A stretch of DNA of 64,000 nt from Prorocentrum cordatum (taxonomy: Eukaryota > Sar > Dinophyceae > Prorocentrales > Prorocentraceae): assembly GCA_963575745.1 (NCBI GenBank), contig CAUYUJ010016488.1, forward strand, positions 62,001-126,000, given 5' to 3'. The notes beneath the pieces were generated by a model. That model saw nothing but the letters and a program-made list of their open reading frames with translations. It was not told where the DNA came from and did no database searches. How positions within the stretch are numbered: the first letter of the stretch is position 1; each line of letters starts with the position of its first letter. The position numbers were made by a program, and so were the translations under genes. Shown here piece by piece: positions 56,272-64,000 of this stretch.

Positions 56272-56400
56272 GATTCGTGGTTGCGTTCGTCGCCGTGGCC
56301 ATCGCCGCTGTGACCGCCGCCGGCGGCGTCATCGCCGTCGCCGTCGCTGGGACCGCCGCGTCCGTGGTCGTCGTCGCGTTCCTCATCGTGCTCGTCGTCG
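56215..56400 (+). repeat. (GTC)n array
   Basis: GTCGTCGTC at 56219-56270, then degenerate GCC/GTC triplets. Confidence 0.9.
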
Positions 56401-56462
56401 GCAACGGAAGGGGAGGCAGGCAGGAGGAGGGGAAGCAGGAAGGAGGAAGAGGGGATAACAAG

Positions 56463-56552
56463 GGGGAGGAGGAGGAGGAGGAGGAGGAGGAGGAGGAGGA
56501 GGAGGAGTAGGAGGAGGAGGAGAAGGAGGAGGAGAAGGAGGAGGAGGAGGAG
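56463..56552 (+). repeat. (GGA)n array
   Basis: GGA triplets with GTA and GAA interruptions. Confidence 0.95.
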
Positions 56553-56639
56553 GACCAGTGTAAACCCAAGAGTCATCAATGATGTTGGAGTTAACCCTCC
56601 CTCCAAGCTCCTTCTTCATAGGTCCCTACAACGTCTCAT

Positions 56640-57365
56640 TTCCATTGAAGGAACTGCCTCGTCGGAAGACAACCCTTTGAAGACCCTGAGACGAGCTAAA
56701 ACATTGTTCTCGGGATGTCAACGCCACAGATCAACCTGACTGCTGCGTTTGACAATCCGGAACCATGACAAAACGTCATTTTTGGAACTTCAACACCGCG
56801 GTTCAGCATAAATGGTGCACCTGCATAATCCTGAATCCGTCCAAAACACAATTTCTGGTGCGCTGATCATGGCAATCCGTGAAACTCTTGCGAAATGTTG
56901 AAACGAATGTGCGAGGCGCTAAAGCGAGAACCACATTTTGAAAAAGGAGCCGCCCTCAATCCGTGAAACTCTTGCAGGTGAAAAAAAACACGACTGTGCG
57001 CGGCGCGAAGGCGAGGACCATTTTGAAAAGGAACCGCCCTCACAATCAGTGAAACTCTTGCAAATTGCCAAATCGAATGTTCGCGGCGCTAAGGCGCGAA
57101 CCACATTTTGAAAACCACCCGCCCTACATCCGTGAAACTCTTGCAAATGTGTAAAACGAATGTGCGCGGCGCTAGGGCGAGAACCACATGTTGAATACCA
57201 CCCGCCCTCCATGCGTGAAACTCTTGCAGTGCGTTAAAACGAAAATGCGCGGCGCTAAGGCGAGAACCACATTTTGAAAACCACCCGCACTCCACCCGTG
57301 AAACTGTTGCCGCTTTTTTCAGCTTCAGTATCATAAATGGTGAGGAAGTCTCAGGCGACACGCCC
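56640..57365 (-). repeat. ~77-bp tandem array, orientation 2
   Basis: Reverse complement of the array at 23205-23940: units with GTGCGCGGCGCTA...GAACCACATTTTGAAAACC...CACCCGCCCT...CGTGAAACTCTTGCA. It ends in GAGGAAGTCTCAGGCGACAC, the inverse of the start of the other block. Confidence 0.85.
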
Positions 57366-57479
57366 GGACCGCCCTAAAACCTGGCCTCGGGATGTGACAG
57401 GGAGAATTCATGCATAAGGAAAGTGTCTACAACTCCACTGCGCTGGACCTCCCGGGAACCCACAAAAATTGCGACCATG

Positions 57480-57835
57480 GCGCACTTCGCAGCCCCCAGG
57501 GGTCCCGCGAGGTCTCGACTGGGTGCGTTTACAACTCTACTTCGCTGGGTCTCCCAGGCGCCCACGAAAGTGGCGACAATTACATCGCAACCCCTAACAG
57601 GAGCCGCGAAGTCTCGGCTAGGTGCGTTTACAACTCCACTTCGCTGGATCTCCCAGGAGCCCACGAAAGTGGCGACAATGGCGCACTTCGCAGCCCCCCA
57701 TGGAGCCGCGAGGTCTCGGCTGGGATTGTTTACAACTCCATTCCGCTGGGCCTCCCAGGAGCCCACCGACGTGGCGACAATGGCGCACTTCTTAACCACC
57801 CAGGGAGCCGCGAGGTCACCCCTCTCAGGAGCAAA
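57480..57835 (+). repeat. ~100-bp tandem array
   Basis: About three and a half units, each with GCGAGGTCTCG, TTTACAACTCCACTTCGCTG, TCTCCCAGGAGCCCAC and GTGGCGACAATGGCGCACTT. Confidence 0.9.
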
Positions 57836-58389
57836 CGAGATAGGCAGAGTCACAACGGCGCTACAACGCAAGCAGGACGAATGATAGCCGACCTGGAACA
57901 CGAACTCAGAACATCAACGAGGATGACGCCTTTCGAAACCAACAGAACCGCCGATGACGACGACCCCCTATGAACGGGAAGCCGCTTTGAAAGTCTGCGA
58001 TCGCGCCGCCTTTCTAGAACGCAGACGAGAAACCTGAGAGCGGTTCGCGGGGCCTGCGGGGCACAAGCTGCCCATGCACATGATATGCAACGCACCTTCA
58101 TCATACACGCAGAGCGAAGTGCTAGCACACGTGGGTCCCAAACGACGATTTCGAACATGCCAGATGGCGCCACAGTTGCGGTGCAAGCCGCGCAGTGCAA
58201 GCAGGGCGGCGGAATGCAAAGACAGCCGGGCAAGCGTGTTTCTTCTGCAGCGTGTAGAGAGCTGCTGGCCGACACTATGCGTGATGACAGGTGCCAGAAC
58301 GCCAGATGGGCAACCTCGAGATACAGTGGGGGAGCGATGGGCACATACCGCAAACCAAGGGGGCGCGCAAGCGCTGCTCGTGGTCAAGA

Positions 58390-58640
58390 GTCGGGTGTGA
58401 CTAGGGAGCCCAATGGGCAACCTCAGCTATGAGCCACACCGCGTCGGTCATCATGTCTTGCTCGTGGCCAAGAGCCGGGAAACATTAGGGGGCCCGATGG
58501 GAAACCTCACCTCCGAGCCACACCGCGTCGGTGATCATGCGGCATGCTTGTGTTAAGGAGTCGGGAATGATCAGAGGGCCCGATGCGCAACCCCACATCC
58601 GAGCCAACCAAGCCGCGTCGGTGATCATGCGCTTTTCTCG
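58390..58640 (+). repeat. ~84-bp tandem array
   Basis: Three units with GGGCCCGATGGGAAACCTCA, GAGCCACACCGCGTCGGT and GATCATG. Directly followed by the 90-bp satellite. Confidence 0.85.
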
Positions 58641-59520
58641 TGAGGGGTGTGCCAGGATGGACCCGAGTTACCATGAGGACGCAGCCACTGGGGCCTTCGG
58701 TGGAGCTCCCGAAGGGGCCACAGAACGTGGGTGCGCCAGAAGGGGCCCGAGTCACCACGCGGACGCAGCCATTGGGGCCTTCGGTGGAGCTCCCTACGGG
58801 GCCACGGAACGTGTGAGGGGCGTGCCAGAAGGGAGCCGAAACACCACGCGGACGCAGCCACTGGGGCCTTGTGGGCCCCCCGTATGGGGCCACGAATCGT
58901 GTGAGGGGTGTGCCCGCGTGGGCCCGAATCACCACGCAGACGCAGCCACTGGGGCCCTAGGTGGAGCTCCCTAATGGGCCACGAAACGTGTGAAGGGTGT
59001 GCCTACATGCGCCCGAGTCACCGTGCGGACGCACTCACTGGGGCCTGCGGTGGAGCTCCCTTTAGGGCCACGAAGCGTGTGAGGGTCCGAGCTACTATGT
59101 GGACGCAGCCACTGGGGCCTTCAGTGGAGCTCCCTGTGGGGCCACGAAACGTGTGAGGGGTGTGCGAGAAGGGAGCCGAAACACCACGCGGACGCAGCCA
59201 CTAGGGCCTTCGGTGGGGCTCCCTGTAGGGCCACGAAGCGTGGTGTGCCGGCATGGACCCGAATCACCACGCGGACGCAGCCAGTGGGGCCTTCGGTGGA
59301 GCTGCCTATGGGGCCACAAAACGTGTGAGGAGAGTGCCAACAAGGCACCCGAGTCACCATGAGAACGCAGCCACTGGGGCCCTCGGTGGAGCTCCCTATG
59401 GGGCCACGAAAAGTGTGAGGGGTGTGTCGGCATGCGCCCGAATCACTACGCGGAAGCAACCACTGGGGCCTTCGGTGGGGCTCTCTATGTGGCCACGGAA
59501 CGTGTGAGGGGTATGCCTGA
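58640..59520 (-). repeat. 90-bp satellite array (copy 2, inverted relative to copy 1)
   Basis: About ten units. The core CACTGGGGCCTTCGGTGGAG, CTCCCTATGGGGCCACGAAA is the reverse complement of the unit at 1-1420. The outer third of the unit differs (ACCACGCGGACGCAG here). Confidence 0.9.
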
Positions 59521-59850
59521 AGGGACCTGAGAATACAAGACCGTTTTCCGGGGAACCGTTTCCCTGGAACCGCTTCCCCAGAACCGTTTCCCAGAAAGGC
59601 CGCTTCCCCGGAGACCTCTTCACCCAAAAACCTCTCCCACTCCCCAGAGGGCAATTTCCCTGGAACCGTTTCCCCAATATCGTTTCCCCAAAACCGTTTG
59701 TCCGGAACCGCTTCCCTGGATTCGCTTCCCTGGAGCCGTTTCCCCGGAACCGCGCTGTTTCCCTGGACCCTCTTCCCTGGAACCGTTTCCTATGTGCACC
59801 CTCCTCCCCGGAACTGTTTCCCCAGAAACCGTGTTCCCAGTACCACTTCT
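59520..59850 (+). repeat. GGAACCGTTTCCC minisatellite
   Basis: ~12-14-bp units GGAACCGTTTCCCCA/GGAACCGCTTCCCTG. It is related in sense to the GGAACCGGTCCTG array at 62050-62350. Confidence 0.9.
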
Positions 59851-60285
59851 AGAGGGAGGATGAGGGAGGAATGAGGGAGGGATGAGACATGAGGGAAGGA
59901 GGAATGAGGGAGGGAGGGAGGAAGGAAAGGATGAGGGATGAGAGAGGCGGGAGGGAGGGACGAAGGAGGAGAGAGGGAGGCATGGACGAGGGAGTGATGA
60001 TGGTTGGAATTAGGGTGAAGGAGGGATACATGAGGGATAAGGGAAGGCGGGATCAGGGAGGGAGGGCGGAAGGATGAGGGATGGGGGATGAAGAGAAGTA
60101 GGGGGTACGAGGGATGAGGGAAGACGGAGGAAGGAGGAGGAGGAGGAGGAGGAGGAGGAGGAGGAGGAGGAGGAGGAGGAGAAGGAGGAGGAGAAGAAGG
60201 AGTAGGAGTGGGAGTAGGAGTAGGAGTAGGAGCAGGAGGAGGAGGAGGAGGAGGAGGAGGAGGAGGAGGAGGAGGTAGCGTCAGC
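59850..60285 (+). repeat. GGGA-rich and (GGA)n block
   Basis: GAGGGAGGGATGAGG-type repeats to ~60120, then (GGA)n at 60126-60200 and 60234-60275 with GTAGGA interruptions. Confidence 0.9.
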
Positions 60286-60494
60286 TGACTCCAGCTGAAA
60301 CGGCCCAGAAGAACCGCCCTATACTTGTGACAAGCCGTGCGAGTGCTACTGAGCACACTGGACGTCTCGGGGAAACGGGCCAAACCAAATCGGATTACCT
60401 CAGGTGCGGACATCTCTGAGCCCAAAGTAAGAGGGATGAGGGAGGGAGGGAGGGATGAGGGATGAGAAGAAGTAGCACACACGAGTGATGAGAG

Positions 60495-61980
60495 AGTGAA
60501 GGAGGGATGAGGGACCGGTCGGGCGGGCGGACCCTACCGGGCGGGCCGGGTCGGGCGGGCGGACCCTGACAGGCGGATCGGGTCGGGCGGGCGGGAACTT
60601 AGAGGGTGATGCATCATCGAGGTGGGACACGATTATCCTGACGGGCGGGTCGGGCCCGGCGGGCGGGCGGGGCGGGACGGGCCCAGTCCCGCAGGCGGAC
60701 CCTAACGGGCGGGTCGGGTCGGGTCGGTCGGGCGGGAAATTCAAGTATGATGCATCATCGAGGTGCGACGCGACTATCCTAAAGGGCGTGACGGGTCCGG
60801 CGGGCGGGCGGACCCTAACGGGCGGGACGGGCCGGGTCCCGCGGGCGGACCCTAACGGGCGGGTCGGGTCGGGCGGGCGGGACATTAAAACCATGAGGGG
60901 ATGCATCATCGAGGTGGGCGGGTCGGTTCCGGCGGGCCGGCGGACCTTACCGGATGGGTCGGGTCGGGTCGGGTCGGGCGGGACATTCAAATATGATGCA
61001 TCTTCGAGCTGGGACGCGATCATCCTGACGGGCGTGTCGGGTCGGGGGGGCGGGCGGACCCTAACGGGCGGGACGGGTCCCGTCGGGCGGGCGGATCCTG
61101 ACGGGCGGAACGGGTCAGGTCGGGCGGGCGGGACATCAAAGTATGGCGCATCATCGAGGAGGGACGCGACTATCCTGACGGGCGTGTCGGGTCGGGCGGG
61201 CGGTGGGCACGCGAGTACACTACTAACGGGCTCGACGGGTCGGGCGGGCGGGCAAACCCTAGCAAGCGGAACGGGTTGGGTCGGGCGGGCAGACGCTGAC
61301 GGGCGGGTCAGGTCGGGTCGGGCGGGCGGGACATTTACGTACGGCGCATCATCGAGGTGGGACGCGACTATCCTGACGGGCGTGTCAGGTCGGGCAAGCG
61401 GGCGGACCCTGACCGGCGGGACGGGCTGGGGCGGGCGGGACATTCAAGTAGGATGCAGCATCGAGTTGGCACACGAGTACCCTAACGGGCGGGACGGGCT
61501 GGGCGGGCGGGCGGACCCTAACAGGCGGGTCGGGTCGGGTCGGGCGGGCGGGACATTGGAGTATGATGCATCATGCATCATCGAGCTGGGACGCGAGTTT
61601 CCTGACGGGCGGGTCGGGTCCAGCGGACGGGCGTACCCTAACGGGCGGGGCGGGCCGGGTCCCGCGGGCGGACCCTGACGGGCGGATCGGGTCGGGTCGG
61701 GCGGGCGGGACATTAAAGACATGATTCATCATCGAGGTGGGACGCAAATATCCTAACGGGCGGGTCGGGTCCGGCGGGCCGGCGGACCTTAACGGGCGGG
61801 ACGCGTCGGCTCGGGTGGGCGGACCCTGGGCGGGCGGTTCGGGTCAGATCGGGCGGGCGGGACATTAAAGTATGATGCGCCATCGAGTTGGCACGCGAGT
61901 GCCCCAACAGGCGGGACGGGTCGGGCGGACCCTCATGGGCGGGTCGGGTCGGGTCAGGCGGGCGAACCCTAACAGGCGGG
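60495..61980 (+). repeat. CGGGCGGGTCGGGTC array with GATGCATCATCGAG spacers
   Basis: Runs of GGGTCGGGCGGGCGGACCCTAACGGGCGG alternate with GACATTAAAGTATGATGCATC and ATCGAGGTGGGACGCGACTA spacers, about ten units of roughly 110-195 bp. Strongly G-rich on the plus strand. Confidence 0.9.
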
Positions 61981-62049
61981 GCGGGCGGCTGCCAGAGCAC
62001 CTGGCTCGAGTGCCTGGCCCGGAGCACCAGGAGTACCCAGAGTGCCTGA

Positions 62050-62350
62050 GGTGTCTGAAGCGCCAGTGGACAGGTCTGGTCCTGTGGAATCGGTCCTGCG
62101 GAACCTGGCCTGTGGAAGCGGCCCAGCGGAACCAGGCCTGTGGAACCAATTCTGTGGAACCGGTCCTGCGGAACGGGTCCTGTGGGACCGGTTCCGCGGA
62201 ACTGGTTCTGCGGAACCAGTCCTGTTGAACGGGTCTTCGTTGAACCGGGCTTTGCTGAACTGGTAACTGCAGTCGTCTGTTGGTGTCTGTTGAACAGGTC
62301 GTCTGTTGAACCGGTCCCTTTTGAACCGGTTGTCTGTTCATCCGGTCTTC
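62050..62350 (+). repeat. GGAACCGGTCCTG minisatellite
   Basis: ~10-bp units such as TGTGGAACCGGTCC, TGCGGAACC and GTTGAACCGG. Confidence 0.9.
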
Positions 62351-62520
62351 TGCCGACCTGAGTCATCACGCGGACTCAGTCATTTGGGCCTTCGGTGGAG
62401 CTCCCGATGGGACCACGAAACGTGTGATGTGTGGCGAAATGGACTCGAGTAATCATGCGGCCGCAGTCACTGGGGCCTTCGGTGGACCTCCTTATGGGGC
62501 CACGAGACGTGTGAAGGCGC
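62350..62520 (-). repeat. 90-bp satellite (copy 3, two units)
   Basis: Two units with TTGGGCCTTCGGTGGAGCTC and CACTGGGGCCTTCGGTGGAC. Same orientation as copy 2. Confidence 0.85.
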
Positions 62521-62539
62521 GCCGAAACTATGATAACAA

Positions 62540-62551
62540 TGACGATGGCGG

Positions 62552-62628
<77 letters not shown>

Positions 62629-62640
62629 CGATGATGATGG
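62540..62640 (+). repeat. (GAT)n microsatellite
   Basis: About 27 GAT triplets (62549-62627), with flanking variants. Confidence 0.95.
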
Positions 62641-62935
62641 TTGTGGTTGTGATGGGAAGTGCGAAAGGGAGGATGAGGAGGAAGCGAATGGAAGAGCGAG
62701 GAGGAACATGAGAGGAGGCAGGAGGGGGAGGAGGAAGGAGGAAGGAGGAGGAGACGCGCGGCGCTGCGAGCTGTAAACGAGGAACGCAGGAAGGTTGGGA
62801 ACAAGAAGACCAGGAAGGGAGGGCCCCATGCCTCTTTCAATGCGGGCCCACCTGCCCCGGCACCGCTCCATACGCCGCTCGTTGGCCGCCTGTCGGCCGC
62901 CCTGCACAGTTTCACCCGGGGCCGTAGGCGACCCG
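62641..62935. other. no gene recognised
   Basis: GGA-rich to ~62750, then mixed DNA. No conserved coding signal. Confidence 0.4.
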
Positions 62936-63000
62936 AGGAGGAGGAGGAGGAGGAGGAGGAGGAGGAGGAGGAGGAGGAGGAGGAGGAGGAGGAGGAGGTC
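62936..63000 (+). repeat. (GGA)n array
   Basis: About 20 perfect GGA triplets. Confidence 0.95.
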
Positions 63001-63500
63001 GCCTAAGCCCTTCGGGGAAACCCTCCACCCGGCGGAGGGGGGGGTGCCAGGCGGCGCGCCGTCTCAGCGGCCAGTCGCCCCGGCCAATCGCCGCGGGGAT
63101 GTCCCTCCCCCCCTTCGGGAAAGTCGCGGTCGCGAGGGGGAGAGCGCCCGGAGGCGCTCCCCGAAGACAGAAAAGAGCCCGCGGCGGGGAAAAGAGGGCC
63201 CGCGCCGCCGCGGGGATGCCTCCCCCCCCCCCTTCGGAACAGCTGCGCGGCGAGGGGGCGCGCGCCCGGGCGCTCCCCGGAGGCAGCGGCCCGCAGCGGG
63301 GGAGGCCCGCCGCGCGGCTCGAGCCGCCGCGGTGGGCGGAGGCGCACGGCCGCCGAGGCCGAAAAATCCGGGGCCCCGCGCGGCTGCGAAGCCGCAGGCC
63401 GCCGCGCGCGGCGCGCGGGCGCGGGCTGCTCAGGGGGTCGGCGTGCTGCATCGCCCTGGCTCCCAGCTCGCTCGCCGCCGCTCTCCCTCCCTTGCCTTCT
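63001..63500. other. very GC-rich DNA, no gene recognised
   Basis: Short palindromic blocks such as CCGCGGCGGGGAAAAGAGGG and CGCCGCGGGGATG recur (63090, 63205). Arginine/alanine/proline frames in all six directions, none convincing. Confidence 0.45.
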
Positions 63501-63504
63501 CCCC

Positions 63505-63620
63505 TCCCTCACTGCCTCTCTCTTTCTCTTTCTCTTTCTCTTTCTCTTTCTCTTTCTCTTTCTCCTTCTCTTCCACTTTTTTTTTTTTTGTTTCTTCTCT
63601 CTCTCTCTCTCTCTCTCCCA
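63505..63620 (+). repeat. (TCTCTT)n and (TC)n tract
   Basis: TCTCTTTCTCTTTC hexamer repeats at 63515-63567, a T11 run near 63580, then (TC)n to 63618. Confidence 0.95.
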
Positions 63621-63739
63621 AGACGGGCCAAGAGGGCCCCGAAAGGCAAACGTCATAAATCCCACCAGCCCTTTAGGGCGTCTGTGGTTTAACGAGTTTC
63701 CTCTTCCACCCCTCCTTCTTCCCCTTCGGGGAGGGGTCT

Positions 63740-64000
63740 ACCCCTCCCCCGACCCCCTCCCCACTGACCTGGACAGGGGGGGCGGGGAGCGGTCAGAGCG
63801 TCCAAAACGGCCTCGCCGAGGAAGCCAAAATCATTGATTTTACTGAGGTTTTGGCCCCATGTTGGCCTTCTGAGGGGGCAGCGCTAATTGAAGCTCCCCT
63901 CTTCTTTGATCGATTTCCTCCAAGATGGCCCCAAGAAGCGCCCAGGAGGCACCAAGAGGCCCCAAGATGGCCCCAAGATGGCCCCAAGAGGCCCCCAGGA
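63740..64000 (+). repeat. CCAAGATGGCC dispersed element, second copy (cut by window end)
   Basis: Begins near CTGACCTGGACAGGGGGGGC, contains the spacer GCTAATTGAAGCTCCCCTC then TTTGATCGATTTCCTCC, and ends in CCAAGATGGCCCC repeats. Same order as 21215-21735. Confidence 0.75.

Noticed and set aside
60495-61980. G-rich array as a telomere or subtelomere
   Set aside because: The units are long and heterogeneous with GATGCATCATC spacers, and no dinoflagellate-type TTTAGGG runs are present.
63001-63500. Very GC-rich block as an rRNA gene or CpG-type promoter
   Set aside because: No conserved rRNA sequence was recognised, and nothing supports a promoter call.

Overview
The window looks like nuclear DNA of a dinoflagellate. 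It is GC-rich and saturated with minisatellites and (GGA)n/(TCC)n arrays. It carries several families of short inverted-repeat elements that behave like introner elements, with intron starts that would be GT, GC or GA. A relic of the dinoflagellate spliced leader sits at 9899-9917. The species is not identifiable from sequence alone; a Prorocentrum-like genome would fit (inference). No rRNA, tRNA, CRISPR array or bacterial operon was seen. A 100-base N gap at 791-890 shows this is scaffolded assembly.

Layout. 1-6.6 kb: a 90-bp satellite, then degenerate tandem repeats and TCC arrays. 7.0-9.9 kb (minus): a reverse transcriptase gene of a non-LTR element that ends in a truncated RNase H. It begins at a spliced-leader relic and is flanked by (GGA)n arrays and a 28-bp direct repeat. 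13.4-20.6 kb (minus): exon/intron territory containing a TEY-type MAP kinase gene, whose introns are built from at least seven families of short inverted-repeat elements (called A, B, C, D, H, R, S here; E, F, G and I are related families nearby). 20.6-27.7 kb: more repeats, introner copies and an ankyrin-repeat exon. 27.9-43.6 kb (plus): one very large non-LTR retroelement. 44-48 kb: an ankyrin exon, a frameshifted LINE reverse transcriptase (minus), and a truncated LINE endonuclease tail (plus) joined head to head at about 47463. 48-64 kb: almost entirely tandem repeats, low-complexity DNA and further introner copies.

The most interesting object is the 15.7-kb element at 27866-43577. It has four large coding blocks: a coiled-coil, RRM-like ORF1; a ~1,990-codon ORF2 with a PARP-like HGT motif and a cysteine cluster; ORF3 with endonuclease and reverse transcriptase; ORF4 with RNase H. 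ORF1a, ORF1b and ORF2 lie in one frame, separated by single UAG and UGA codons. ORF3 lies in the -1 frame of ORF2, and ORF4 in the -1 frame of ORF3. Neither ORF3 nor ORF4 has an AUG before its essential domains, so a path using two readthroughs and two -1 shifts would express everything. Ten copies of a small RNA-like hairpin are scattered through the element. Its core is an invariant bulged C, GGC, a 4-nt loop and GCC. The outer stem differs in sequence between copies but still pairs. One copy starts directly after the ORF2 stop, and another lies 8 nt after a C8 run at the ORF3/ORF4 junction. The same window has frameshifts at homopolymers in an unrelated dead LINE, so assembly error at the C8 run must be excluded.
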